Source: a bacterium
GTDB lineage: Bacteria; B130-G9
Direction: 5' to 3'
Length of the DNA: 17,505 bases
Assembly (NCBI GenBank): GCA_035527515.1
Contig: DATLAJ010000171.1
Coordinates: 1 to 17,505, forward strand
Shown piece by piece: positions 1 to 11,400 of this stretch. A model generated the notes under the pieces. It did no database searches and had not been told where the DNA came from. It worked only from the letters and a program-made list of their open reading frames with translations. Each line of letters starts with the position of its first letter. Positions within the stretch are counted from its first letter, which is position 1. A program made the translations under genes and the position numbers.

Positions 1-374
1 ATAAGGGCTGCATCTGCGTCTTGCGAATACGCGATCTGACCAAGTATGTGCTCCAAAAACTACTAATCGAGGGCTTCTCGGTGTCGCGAGTGCCTAAAAT
101 TTGGGTGAGATATGAACATCCGATCGTGACGGGGCTCGTGACTTGGGGGCGATGTGGCGGTGATTTTTACAGGTAATGCTTGCCCAATTATGTACATAAT
201 AGTTCAAGCATACCACATATCGATGTGGCTGTCAAATACGCAACTATATGAGCGGATTCGGTGTTCAAAGGGATGGCGCAGCGGGAGGATTGACCGTCTA
301 TTGCATGGTGCGCTTACGCGGGTGGAAACTGAGGCTGCTGAAAAATTATGCGGCTGGTGGGGTGTTTACGAGGC
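1..374. other. Left flank without a confident gene
   Basis: This stretch lies downstream of the STAND NTPase stop codon. On the plus strand, frame 3 is open from base 3 to a TAA at 174-176 (57 codons, no start inside the window). It could be the 3' end of a gene entering from the left, but the peptide matches nothing I recognise and a short open frame is not strong evidence. The rest holds two adjacent hairpins at 178-228, described separately, and no convincing ribosome binding site or gene. I see no T-rich terminator for the NTPase gene. Confidence 0.35.
178..228. repeat. Two adjacent hairpin palindromes
   Basis: The first hairpin pairs gcttg (178-182) with caagc (205-209) and encloses a perfect 14-bp palindrome, attatgtacataat, at 187-200. 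The second pairs ccacat (213-218) with atgtgg (223-228) around a 4-nt loop. Neither is followed by a T-run on either strand, so a rho-independent terminator is not supported. They may stabilise the 3' end of the NTPase transcript or bind a protein dimer. Confidence 0.4.
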
Positions 375-3300
375 TTAACTCCCGGCGAGACTTTCATCCC
401 TGTCGAGCTTTTCTAGAGCCTCGGCAACTCCCCAGCTGCCGTCCTCGTAAAGCTCGTCAAGGACATCCAAAGCCCCGTTCTTCGTCGCTTCGTCGGTAGC
501 ACAATCAATTATCGTCAGGACTATGTTAGCTCCTTCCGCACCCAGAAAGTTTCCCATGGTGTTCGGTTTCTGGAAGTTGCGATGCATCTTCATAAGCGAA
601 AGGCAGTCTTGGGGATATGTACATGCGCATTTTTCAAGGTATTTCAGAAACGCCTCGGCGTCAGTTTTAACTACGGCCGAAGATGCGAATGTCCGGGAGA
701 AATCCAAAGCGTCCGGGAAATCGGGGACATCCATCTTGCGGAATGCAAACGAAACCTGCCTCAGGACATTTTGGGATTCGTCACTGAGTAGTTCGGCCAA
801 ATGTCTGAGGCACGTTGCTGTGTGTTCCTTATCCCTGAGGTATTGGATAAAACCCTCGGCTATCCCCGACCTGACGTGTTCGTCGCCTTTTTGGGCTTCT
901 GAGAACAGAACAGAAGCGCCGGCATATCCCCTGAGATAGCAGATGGCCGCGCCGGCCCCAGCCCATTTTTTCCTATTCCCTGCTTGATCTCCCTCTATCT
1001 CGGAATTCATGATCTCTCGGAAAAGGGGAGCGATCTTCGGGAACAGCTCCTTCGAAAGCACAGCCGCGAGGAGGTTGCAGGACGCCCCTAATACAACCGG
1101 ATCGCCGTCGCTGTATGCGGTCTCAAACAACTCGAAAGCACACGCTTTGTCCCACCTCGCTATGCAATCAAGCCGGGAGACAAGAGTGCAACGAAGGGCG
1201 AGATTCGGGTTCCGAGCGACCGTCTCAAGGGTACCACAAACTCTATCAGCAGATTCCGAGGCGCCGGCAGCATGGGTCAAAAGTGCCCATACGGCCGCAC
1301 CACTGACCGAGTTAATACCGTCCTGAACCGCGCAATACACCGGATCGTCTCGTCCCCATCGGGAATTGTCCGATGTGGCCGGTGGTGGAGACCCCTTTGT
1401 TGCATAGCGTTCGAGAACTTCAACCAGAGCTTCCTTGACCATGTTCTCCTTGTCCAGTCGCTCGATGGCTTTTATTACCGACTTCTGTAGATCATCGTCG
1501 TCGATCTTTGCGCACTGAAGAGCCAAAGGGATCAGCCTCTCATCGCTCAATCCTCCTTTGACTAAACCATCCAGTCCCCTGGCAACATACTGCCTGGAGA
1601 TGCCCTGTTCATGGATCAGACGGCCCACAAAGTTGTAGTGCTTATCTGGATCCTTGGTGACATGCTCAACGAATGCTCTGCTTAACTCTACGATTCCGCC
1701 TTTAAGGAATGGCTGGTTCGGTTTGCCCCATCCTGTCGAGTCATCATATTTCCTCATCGCAGCAAGCCATTGGTCCTCGGTCATGTGCTGGCAAACTCTT
1801 GTGGGAATAGGGGATAGAACCGCCCTCATGCCGTGGCTTTCCGGCGGCTCACGTCTGTATTTGGGGAACTTGCGCCGGAGCTCCATGAGGTCTTTCTTGC
1901 AGGGCACATTCTCGTTTAGGAAGTTCTCTGGGAGCACCTCAAGCAACGGAAGACGACTTCGGCCTAGATAGCCGCGTTCGATTGGGGATTGAATTGGCCC
2001 CTTATCGATAGATAGCACCAGCTTTGCCATCTCCTGTTTCTGGGATGCGGAGAAATGAGCAAATGTGATTCGCAGTAGCTCCGAGGCATCCCACTGAGTG
2101 TCTGCATAGCTGCCAAGGTTGCGGAGTATCTCGGCATTGAAAAGAAGGTCAAAAGCTCTCGAAGCATATCTGGCCGGCTCGGTCTGATAGCACCATGCAA
2201 CTAGGCGGCACAAAGAGATGGATTCGGGATCTAGTAGGTCGTCCGCAAGACGAACGAATTCTTCAGGATTGTCCTTTGCCAGTACACTAAGCTCCTTTCT
2301 GGCGAGGCTCATCAGCTTCCATGCCGGCTTGAGGGTGTCGTCCCCGTCTGGCAGATAGACACTGAAGACTCGATCGAGGGAGTACTCTGACAATCCACGG
2401 TGCTTATATGCGGTCTCCGTAGCCAAGCGTTTGAGTTTTGCCAACAGGATCTCTAAGGTCCTAATCTTGTGCGTCTCCAGAAGCCTCCCCAGTATCTGCA
2501 GCTCCATATATATTCCGGTAGGCTTCCCTCTGGCACGACGTTCGCTGTGGATTTCCTGCTGAATGGCCTTGTCGAGCTCCTTGGACAGGCAATCGAGTGC
2601 AAGTTCGAGATTTGAGCTTACCATGTTCTTGACCACTGACGGTGCCCACCAATCGGCGATGTTGACCAACTCCATAGGCACTTGCCGGAAGAGCTCGGCC
2701 GCGCGCCCGTCTTTCCAATCCTTCAGGTCTGCGAGAATCCGTGCGATTGCGAGCCAGTCATTGCTGGCCGCTCTTATTGCGCACAGGATGTCTATGACTT
2801 CGGTCGGTCTATGGCTCGCAACCCGCCCCAGGACCCCGATGGCAGCATTCCGGCTCGGGTGCTCCGGCCGGACGATATCAACGAAAAAACGATTGCCCAA
2901 CGCGTCGAACCAGCCGGGAGAGTGCACCGCGCTCAGGAACCTCGACGTGAAATCTCGCGGCCCTTTGCCAAAGTCGGCTTCGTTAGCGCCTTCGCCCTCC
3001 GCTGAAGCGAAATGGGTATCCTCATCAATCAGAGAGCCAACCAACCTTCTCTCGGCATCGGTTGGATCCCGTTCATTAGCGACTAGCTTCACGATGAGAT
3101 CAAACAGATGTGCTCTGATACTGCGGGACCGCAGGAAGTCCGAGAGCTCGGCTTCGTATCGCCGCGCAGGGGGTGTTCCCCTCAGCAGCCATAAGACCTG
3201 CTTAACCTGTGATCTTATGAATACCGATTGGTCGCCCTGAAGGACCCTTTCGGCGTAGTCTTTCCCCTTCCTCAATTCGTTCAGCGCGAACACGTAGTCA

Positions 3301-5015
3301 AGAAATGATTGGTGCAAGAAGCTCACCCGGTGATGCCTTTCATTGATCCGAATGATCCCCGAGCTGCTCAACGCGTCTGCCTCTAGCCGTCTGCCCTCCA
3401 GAATGTCGTCCAGCACAAAGAGGGATTTCGTCTCATTCATTTGCCTGGCCATATCGTTCAGCAAGCTGACACGCAGCTTGTCATGAGATGGGTCCTGCAA
3501 GCGCCTGCCCGGTGAAATATTCTCTATCCACAGCTTGCGGTAGAGGTCCTGAAGTGACCTGGGTGCCGGGGCTGTCTCATTAGGATCATACGTCTTCGTG
3601 AAGAGCTCCAGATGGAGCGGCACTTTCAGCAGGTCTTTGAGAGCGGCTGTCATTTGGTCTGAGGGGATACCCAATTCATGCAGGACTTGCGTCACCTGAT
3701 CGATAGAGAAGCCATGCACTTCAACTTTCTTTGCTTTGGGGACTAGTTTCCTGAAGGCTGGTTCGATATTCAAATCAAAGTCCCTGCAAGAGCACACCAG
3801 CTTGACGTTACGAATCACGCGGATCAGAGCTATAAGCCTTAAATAGAAATGGAGAGTCTTGGGGCTTCTGGATTGGCTTTGGCTAAGCGCGTCGAGCTGG
3901 TCCACCAGGACGACAACTGGGCCCTCATCCGCGCAGGCGGCAACGAGTTTCTCGAAGTTGTCAAGCGAATCCAGCTGTTCCCTCAATTGACTCTCCGACG
4001 AAACAAGGAGTTCGTCGGCCTTCAAAGCAACGACTGCCATTCCTTGTGACAAGAGCTCCTCATACACATCCCTCATGACGACCGTCTTGCCCGTTCCCGC
4101 CCCGCCAGAGACAATTGCGAGTCGGTTTTCCTTGTCCCCCTCTTCGTTGATCCAGTCGAGGAGCTCTTCCACCTGATCCATTCTTATATGGAGTCGTTTG
4201 TGCAGACGTTCACCTATCGTATTGGGGGCATTTGCCAGACCCACAGATGCCGCCCTGAATAGCTCAACGACCTCTGAAGATGAGAGCGCTGCTTTCGAAT
4301 GAAAACCTTCTTTCTCTAATCGTTCGAGCACCTCCTTCTGGCCAAATACTCCGCCGTGGACTGCCAGATCGGATGCCATATCAAAGAGGGTGTAAATCGC
4401 GTGGTTGTGATTCATTACGTGCCCCTCCAGCGACACCGCAATGCTAGCTTTGAGTAGTTCGATGTCGTCGATGACGCGGCAGCGCAGAGACCGGGCAAAT
4501 AGGAGCATTCCCTTCCCGTCAAGATCTAGGCGGCACTTGACATTGTTCCATTCTTTCTGCCGCTCGACGTTCAGTTTGCTGAGCCAGCCATTCTCGTCTG
4601 CGGCTGCCTCAATTGCGATACCGCAAGCTTCTGACAGAAACGGGCATGTCCTGTTGGTGGCCAAAATGATTCCGTCATTCTGCGTTTGTCTGAACTGCTC
4701 AAAAAGTATCGAGATAACACTCTCACCTCTTTTGTTTTTCTCGAAGAGGGCAGCAATTGACCAATATGGCTTGGCCGTGGTCCTGCAGAAATAATACTCG
4801 TCGCGCTTGCCGCCTTTGATCACGAGGTCATCGATTGCAGGTTTCGGGCCTTGGGCTTTCGGATGGGCTTCTTGTCCCCTGAGCTGTGGCTGCTGGCGTT
4901 GTTGGGGCCCGACCCGCAAGCTGGGATCGGTTATGGCCTTGGCAAGGAACTCTGCCGTCAGCCAGTTTTCGAATCGAGTCCCCGCATGTGTGCTGCTACC
5001 ACCAGGCTTCGGCAT
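375..5015 (-). CDS. Large STAND/NACHT-like P-loop NTPase, putative anti-phage sensor
   Basis: 1546 aa. Walker A is GGAGTGKT at residues 304-311. Walker B is VVVLVDQLD at about 367-375, followed by ALS. A sensor-type segment SCRDFDL lies at 409-415, a PLHLELF motif at about 466-472, and a winged-helix-like FLHQSFLDYVFA at 566-577. About 950 residues of helical, HEAT/TPR-like sequence follow. This order (effector, STAND NTPase, long repeat sensor) is that of Avs and other bacterial NLR-like defence proteins, where the C-terminus detects a phage protein and the N-terminus acts after oligomerisation. Residues 8-92 (GTRFENWL, then IDDLVI, then YYFCRTTAK) resemble a Cap4/DUF4297-type nuclease fold, but the usual QxK is not present. 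The ATG at 5015 is two codons after an in-frame stop; its Shine-Dalgarno is weak (AGGAA about 13 nt upstream). It appears monocistronic. The NTPase is sure; the defence role is inferred. Confidence 0.85.
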   Translation of the reverse strand: MPKPGGSSTHAGTRFENWLTAEFLAKAITDPSLRVGPQQRQQPQLRGQEAHPKAQGPKPAIDDLVIKGGKRDEYYFCRTTAKPYWSIAALFEKNKRGESVISILFEQFRQTQNDGIILATNRTCPFLSEACGIAIEAAADENGWLSKLNVERQKEWNNVKCRLDLDGKGMLLFARSLRCRVIDDIELLKASIAVSLEGHVMNHNHAIYTLFDMASDLAVHGGVFGQKEVLERLEKEGFHSKAALSSSEVVELFRAASVGLANAPNTIGERLHKRLHIRMDQVEELLDWINEEGDKENRLAIVSGGAGTGKTVVMRDVYEELLSQGMAVVALKADELLVSSESQLREQLDSLDNFEKLVAACADEGPVVVLVDQLDALSQSQSRSPKTLHFYLRLIALIRVIRNVKLVCSCRDFDLNIEPAFRKLVPKAKKVEVHGFSIDQVTQVLHELGIPSDQMTAALKDLLKVPLHLELFTKTYDPNETAPAPRSLQDLYRKLWIENISPGRRLQDPSHDKLRVSLLNDMARQMNETKSLFVLDDILEGRRLEADALSSSGIIRINERHHRVSFLHQSFLDYVFALNELRKGKDYAERVLQGDQSVFIRSQVKQVLWLLRGTPPARRYEAELSDFLRSRSIRAHLFDLIVKLVANERDPTDAERRLVGSLIDEDTHFASAEGEGANEADFGKGPRDFTSRFLSAVHSPGWFDALGNRFFVDIVRPEHPSRNAAIGVLGRVASHRPTEVIDILCAIRAASNDWLAIARILADLKDWKDGRAAELFRQVPMELVNIADWWAPSVVKNMVSSNLELALDCLSKELDKAIQQEIHSERRARGKPTGIYMELQILGRLLETHKIRTLEILLAKLKRLATETAYKHRGLSEYSLDRVFSVYLPDGDDTLKPAWKLMSLARKELSVLAKDNPEEFVRLADDLLDPESISLCRLVAWCYQTEPARYASRAFDLLFNAEILRNLGSYADTQWDASELLRITFAHFSASQKQEMAKLVLSIDKGPIQSPIERGYLGRSRLPLLEVLPENFLNENVPCKKDLMELRRKFPKYRREPPESHGMRAVLSPIPTRVCQHMTEDQWLAAMRKYDDSTGWGKPNQPFLKGGIVELSRAFVEHVTKDPDKHYNFVGRLIHEQGISRQYVARGLDGLVKGGLSDERLIPLALQCAKIDDDDLQKSVIKAIERLDKENMVKEALVEVLERYATKGSPPPATSDNSRWGRDDPVYCAVQDGINSVSGAAVWALLTHAAGASESADRVCGTLETVARNPNLALRCTLVSRLDCIARWDKACAFELFETAYSDGDPVVLGASCNLLAAVLSKELFPKIAPLFREIMNSEIEGDQAGNRKKWAGAGAAICYLRGYAGASVLFSEAQKGDEHVRSGIAEGFIQYLRDKEHTATCLRHLAELLSDESQNVLRQVSFAFRKMDVPDFPDALDFSRTFASSAVVKTDAEAFLKYLEKCACTYPQDCLSLMKMHRNFQKPNTMGNFLGAEGANIVLTIIDCATDEATKNGALDVLDELYEDGSWGVAEALEKLDRDESLAGS

Positions 5016-5448
5016 TTCTACTCAAGCATTCCTAAGATAAGTGTTCAACATGCTTTGCCTCGGAGTCGAAGGAATCTACGCACCAAAAAGCCATTAGTGT
5101 CCATTACCAGGGAATTACAGCTATGACTAAGCATACAACCCCGGTTATCATGATACAAACCAAAGGGATCACAGAAGCGAGGCATGGGGCTGATGTCTCA
5201 GTGTTCTCTGTGTCTCTGTCGTGAGATTAGCCCTTCTGGACCCACCCGTATGCGACATTGTCATGGGCCTGACTAGTCATCTACTCCGACGCGTTCTGCG
5301 ACATCAAGAAGCCTGTGCCTGGGGAGCTCTGGCTGGACGTGCTCAGGCAGGGGGTCGCTGGCGGGCACCAGGGAAAGAAAGGGAAGCCGCATGTATGTGG
5401 CGTTGAAGCGTAAGCGCTTCCTATGCTCAGAGCGCCAGGGCTATGAGC
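5016..5448. other. Intergenic gap with no confident gene
   Basis: 433 bp separate the giant secreted protein from the NTPase gene. A degenerate purine/pyrimidine repeat at 5195-5222 reads, on the minus strand, as CACGACAGAGACACAGAGAA followed by CACTGAGA. A plus-strand frame of about 47 codons (roughly 5268-5411) and a 34-codon plus-strand frame with a good-looking ribosome binding site (5391-5495) are open but unrecognised. The latter runs into the 3' end of the neighbouring gene. No tRNA is visible. The NTPase promoter should lie here, but no well-spaced -35/-10 pair stood out. Confidence 0.4.
5195..5222 (-). repeat. Degenerate ACAGAG/ACACAGAG repeat
   Basis: The minus strand carries consecutive variants of the unit ACAGAG (ACAGAGACACAGAGAACAC). 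From memory, similar strings recur between genes in many environmental bacterial genomes. Only one short tract is in this window, so repeat-family membership is an inference. Confidence 0.3.
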
Positions 5449-8400
5449 TCACCGCAGAGCAAAGATGGCTGTCCCAATATCCGACAGTGGTGTGAGCGTG
5501 CCCGGTACTGCGAGTGCTGCGAATAGCATAAACTGACCAGGGCTGTTGAACGGCGCATCTGCTGGCAGACTAGCCACGAAAGCAGGGCCTGAGAACGTGA
5601 AGCCGCCATCAAGAGTTATGCTGGAGAACATCGGCCCAATGTCCGCAACCCACGTCGCCTCACCGAATCCGGTCGGTGACCAGAACTGACCGTCCGGCGC
5701 CAGCATGAGAACGTAAACGTCTGCGGTCAGATCGTATGGCACATCAACGTCCAAAGAGATCACGACGGTATCGCCATCGAGCGCATAAGTGGCCTTGTCG
5801 GTCGAGACATTCACAAATGGCTCGCCGGTCAGAATGAAATCGGCGATTGCGAGGTTCGACACGAGGTCGAGCGTCCCCGGCTCAACCGCCGCCATTCTGA
5901 GTGTGTACGTGCCCGACTTGGCTATCATCGGGAACTCACAAGGAAGCTCCGATGACCACCATGGGTAGCCTCCCAGCGCAAATCCGTCCGGAACCTCGAA
6001 ACCCGTCACAAGCGGCGCCAGACCGTCCGTCCAGACCTCCGTCATCGACGCCGACCAGTGCCGCTCATCAGGCCCGCCAAGATCATAAGTCAGAACAAGG
6101 TAGATATCGACCGTAACCGTCTCGTCCGTGTTCAACATGCTGATCTCCACGTCCAGCGTATCGCTAAACTCGTATGTCTCCGCGTTCGTCGAAACCCCAA
6201 CTGTGAGCTCGCCGCCAATCTCAACGCCCTCACCCGAAAGGTCAACCGCCAATGAGGGTGTATCGGGGTCGTCCGAGGCGATCGTAAGGGCCGCGTCGAA
6301 CACGCCTTCCTCGTCAGGTGAGAAGACCACCTCTATCTCCAGGCTTCCACTTGGCCCAAGCGCTATCGGCAAACTGCCTTCAAACGCGGCGACAAACACC
6401 GGATCGTCGGTCGAGATGTTCTCGATGGTCAGATCAGCGTCGCCCACGTTTGTGATCGTGAGGGTGTCAGAGCCCTCCTCCCCAACGTTAACCTGGCCGA
6501 AGTCGAGGCTACTCTTGTCGGCAAGGATATCCGGGGTCGGAACGCTGTAAACGCTCGTCGCATCTGCGACGGACGGCGCGGCCTCCACGTTGCCCGCGAT
6601 GTCAGTGCAGATTGTATAGAATCCGTAGGTTCCCTTCCCGGCAGGTGCGCTAAACTCGAACTGACCAGCAGTTCCGGTCTTGTCGAGGCCTGAATCGAGC
6701 CAATCGCCGCTGTTGTGTTGATACCAGAGCGTCGTGTTTGCCACGCCGGAGCGGTCGTCTTGGGCCGTAAAGGAGACGTTGAACGGCGCATCCTGCACGG
6801 CGGATGGGGACGATGCGGATGACGTAGGCGGCGTTCTATCCACGGTTATCGCGACATCGGCGCCGCTGGTGCTCTCAGCGTTGGCCGCTCTGTCATAGGC
6901 TTTTGTATAGAACTCAAAGTAGCCATCTCGCACGGGGGCCGGAGTGAAATCGTAGCTGCCATTTGGCTCAGAAAGCGTGTCGGCCAGAAGCCAAGCCCCG
7001 TTGTTTACCCGGTAGTAAAGCTTGACGCGCTCTACTCCGCTTGCGGCGTCGGAGCTCGTGTAGCTGATTGGTATCGGGAACGTGTTGGTCATTGTCGCAG
7101 CGATCGAACATGATGACGTCGGCTTCTTTCCATCGACAACAACCCAAGCGTCCGCGCTTAAGGGCGCCGCCTCAACGTTGCCGGCGTGGTCAGACGCCAC
7201 AGTATAGAACTCGTAGCGGCCATCAGCAGGCGTCGCAGAGGTGTAGATGAAGGTGCCCGTCGCGTTGCCCGAACTGAGCCCCGAATCGGCGAATGCACCA
7301 CCGTTAAAGCTCACCCAGAGCCTGACCCGGGCCAGACCAGAGGCCGTGTCGCTTGCTGAATATGAGACCCGAACGGGGAATGCATTGGAGTATTCTGAGT
7401 CCACATCGGCCTCGGATACAGGCGCATCGAGGTCGAATATAACGGTCGCATCCGGCTCGTCTGGCGCACTCTCAACGTTTCCTGCGTTGTCAGTGGCAAC
7501 CGAATAGAAGCAATAGACCCCGTCGGCGATAACGTCCGGTGTGAACTCGAAGGCGCCTGCCTCGCCGGAGGCACTAAGGCCGGTATCACTGTAGGCTGAG
7601 CCGTTGATCGAAACGAATAGAGCCACGTTTGCCACACCGGAGGTAGTGTCAGCAGCCGTGAAGGGGAGCGTGAAGGGGAACTCGGACGCATAAACGCTGC
7701 CGTAGCTCACAGATGAGGCAGGTGAAGTCTGATCGAAAACCAGGGCCCCGCCGTCGGGTGAATCGGGGAGTATCTCACGGTTTCCTGCATTGTCGGCTGC
7801 AACGGTGGCAAAGTCGTAGGTTCCATCACCATGCGGCGGAACGAACGAGAAGTTGCCCTCGGCGAGCATCGAGAGGGCCGATGGCGTATCCGAGAGTCCA
7901 GAGCTCTCCCAGTCCCCGCTATCGAAACTGAACCAGAGCTCCACGCTCTCCAACCCACTGAGGGCGTCGTTGGCGGTATATGGGACGTCGATGGGGGTGG
8001 TATTGGCCAAGACCCCCTCGGCCGGCAGGCCCGCCGCCGATACAGGGGCGGTTGCATCATAGACCGTCGTCGTTGGGGCTGTATCCGGCAGGTCCTCGAT
8101 GTTGCCTGAGTTATCGCATCCCCGCGTGCATAGACCGAATGTGCCCTCAGCCCACGCGGAGACATCAACGCCGATGACACCGCCGTCGGCCGGACCTGTC
8201 TGACCGGTATCAAGCCACGCATCATCTCCGATTTTGACCCACGCGGACACGGACTGCATCCCCGACATCGCGTCGGTCGCGGTGTAAGTGAGCGAGATTG
8301 TGGGGTCGCTAGTGTACGGGGGCGAGGTGCAGCTCGTCTGAGGCGCGGTCCAGTCGATCATCATCTGATCGTCCGGCGTGTCCGGAGCTGCCTCGACGTG

Positions 8401-11400
8401 TCCCGCCTCGTCCGTCGCTACTGTATAGAAGTAATACGTGCCCTCCTGAGCCGTATCCGGCGTGTAGTAGAGCGTTCCTGACTCCTCAGAGCCCGAAAGC
8501 CCAGTGTCCTCCCAATCGCCGGATTCATACCTGACCCATAGGTCAACTGTGACCACCTCGGTCAACGTGTCGCTGGCCGCGAACGTCACCGCTATCGGGA
8601 ACGCCACCCCGAACGAGTCGCAGCCTGCTGAGGATATGGGCGCCGTGAGGTCAACCGTAAGTGTGAGGTCCGCCGCCGCAGGAGCCTCTTCATAATTGCC
8701 GAACGCATCGATGGCAATTGACCACAGGTCATAGACTCCCTCTTGCGCAGGACTGAACTGAATCGAACCGGTCGCAACGGTGGCCGGAGCCAGCTCAATG
8801 CGCTCGTAGAGCACAGGAGTCTCGTCGTCGAGCGAATACCAGACCTCAACACACGCGACGCCCGAGCAGAACGTTCCCTCGCCACTCAAGTCGCTCGCGT
8901 CGTAGGACAGAGTGACCGGAACAGACCCAGCCAAGCCTGGCCCTGAAAGGGCTGAGGTTGGAAGCGTGCCGTCAACTCTCGTCTGGCAGTCGCAAACGCT
9001 CGGGAACAGCTCTGCAAGCATGTTCTCATTCAGTGCTATCGTGCAGAATCGGTAGCACCCGTCCCTGTGCGCCGCCTCGAAGACGAGCGTGCCAGCCTCC
9101 GCATCCGATGTTATCCCGCCGTCCGTCCAGTTCTCCGGCCAATCCGAGCAGTCCTCTGAGTACTTATACCAGAGCTCAACGTGGTCGAAACCCGCCTGGC
9201 CCACGTCCACCTCAAAGCTCACCGCCACAGTCGCGGCCGACGCCTCGGAGGCCGCCCAGCAACTGGACAGCGCGTAATCTGGGTTGTACTCGGTCGAGCA
9301 GTCGGCCGTGTCCTTCATCGCCTCGAAGTTGCCGGCGTTGTCGCGCGCGATCGTGAAGAACTCGTAGAACCCGGTCCCATACGGGGGCGCGTAGGTCAAG
9401 CTGCCGAACTCCCCGGTCTCGTAAAGCCCCGTGTATTCCCAGTCGTCGGCGCAGGATGCGGTGCCGTCAGTCGAGAAGCGAGCGTAAAGCTGGACACCGT
9501 ACCCGCCCGATACCGCATCCGTTATCTCAAAGTCAACGTCAAAGCTCGCGTCATTGCTCAATTCTGGCGCCTCAGATACGGAGGTCGGCAGTCCGGTGTC
9601 GCGCACGACCGTGCAGGCGCGCGCCGCGGAAATCTCCTCGACGTTTCCGGCCCCATCCGTCGCGACCGTAACGAATCGGAACGTCCCGTCGAGCCCAGCG
9701 AAATCATAGACGAAATCGCCCGCGGCCTGGTCGCTCTGTTGTCCGGTGTACTCCCAATCGCTGTCATCCCTTGAGACGAAGAGGCGCACGAGCGCAATGC
9801 CGGTCAGCGCATCGGACGCGCTAAAGTCGATGGTGACCGTCGCGGCAGAAGTGTATTCCGCCTCCGCGTCGCATGACGATACGGGAGCCGTCCTGTCCAG
9901 GGTTATCGTGTCGTCCGGGCTCGCGGGCGGCGGCTCGACGTTCCCGACGTTGTCGGTTGCTCTGGTCATTAGCTCATAATCGCCGTCCCCGAACTGAGGC
10001 GTTAGCACGGTTGGGTCCAGCTGGAAAGTCCCCGATTCGCCTGTCTCCACGAGATAGGAATCCACCCACGCGCTCTCGCCCCCGAACCTGTAATAGAGCC
10101 GTGTCTCGGCAACGCCGGAGCCCCCGTCCGACGCCGCGAATTGCACGTCGAACGGCACTGATGCGGTGTAATCGTCCGCCCAGCAGCTCGACTGCGGCAT
10201 CGTGAAGTCCGCATTGACCGTGCAGTCGGCGCTGGCCGGCGGGTCCTCCACATTGCCGACCATATCGCGCGCTATCGTGTAGAAGCCATACACTCCGCTG
10301 CCGTCGGTGAATACGTATGTGAAAGACCCGGAAGCGCCCGATTCGGTCTGGCCCGTATCGGTCCAAGTCCCCCCCTCGAAGGAATACCACAGCGTGACGT
10401 CGTCAACCTGATAATTGTCCGAGGCGGTAAAACCGACCTCGACAGAGGTCCCGTTGGTGCTATCAACGCAAGAGCAACTCGACTGCGGCTTCGTGCAGTC
10501 GTAAGAGACCGTGCAGTCGGGCGCGCCAGGGGGGTCCTCCACATTCCCGCAGTTGTCGGTGCAGACCGTATAAAGATCGTAGCTGCCATCGCCATCGGGC
10601 GCATTGAAATCGAACGTGCCCGCTCCGCCCGGCTCGGCGAGGCCGCTGTCCGTCCACGTTCCGCCATCAAAGCTATACCAGAGCCTCGTCGTGGCCACGC
10701 CGCTCAAGGCGTCATCCGCCGTGAAATCGACGGCAATCGGCGTCGCGTTGCAGTACTCGTCGGCACCGGCGCTGGAGGTTGGCGGCACATCGTCGAACGT
10801 CGTCGTTGCGTCGGGCGCGCCAGGGGCGTCCTCCACGTTAGCTGCATTGTCCTCGGCGATGGTGTAGAAATCATAGACCCCGTTGCCATCCGTGAGCGTG
10901 ACGCTGAAGCTGCCCGCAGCACTGCCGGAGGAGTAGCCCGAATCGACGTAGCCGCCGCCGTCGAATTGATAGTAGAGCGTAACCAACTTGACGCCGGAAT
11001 TGTCATCAGATGAGTCGTAATCGACTGTTATGGTACTCGTCGTCGTCCCCTCGGGCGCAGTGCAGGAGGAGCTGGGCTTCACATAATCATCATAGACCAT
11101 CGGGCCGTCGAGCTCGCCGGACTCAGGCAGACGGGCGCTGCGGCCGTAGGTGTCCTGCGCCTCAAAGTGATACTGCGCCTGCCCCTCCTCGGGAATTGTC
11201 CCGGTCCAGGCATAAACGCCATCATCGGCGCTGCCCGAATCGAGCGTCATATCGTGGGCCGGCGCGTTCACGAATACCTGAATCGTATCGGGCGCCTGTC
11301 CGCCAGCGTGATAGTAATGAACCGTGAACGTGAAATTTGTATCGGTCCGGCCGGACTCGGGAGAGTACGTGGGGTCGGAGAGTTCGGGGCCGACAGCGCT

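Noticed and set aside
2563-3240. 225-codon plus-strand frame within the NTPase gene
   Set aside because: Antisense shadow. The minus-strand frame has clear NTPase motifs and spans the region uninterrupted.
5268-5411. About 47-codon plus-strand frame with protein-like composition (YSDAFCDIKKPVPGELW)
   Set aside because: No start codon with a ribosome binding site and no family I recognise. It could be a remnant of a lost gene, but the evidence is too thin.
5391-5495. 34-codon plus-strand frame with AGGGAAG before its ATG
   Set aside because: Very short, unrecognised, and it overlaps the 3' end of the giant secreted protein gene by 47 bp. A chance purine run is a simpler explanation.
7707-8225. 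172-codon minus-strand frame inside the Ig-like repeats, and similar long frames at 6429, 7311, 9181 and 10272
   Set aside because: Shadow frames of a GC-rich repetitive gene. They are arginine/proline/serine-rich, lack ribosome binding sites and recur at the repeat period.
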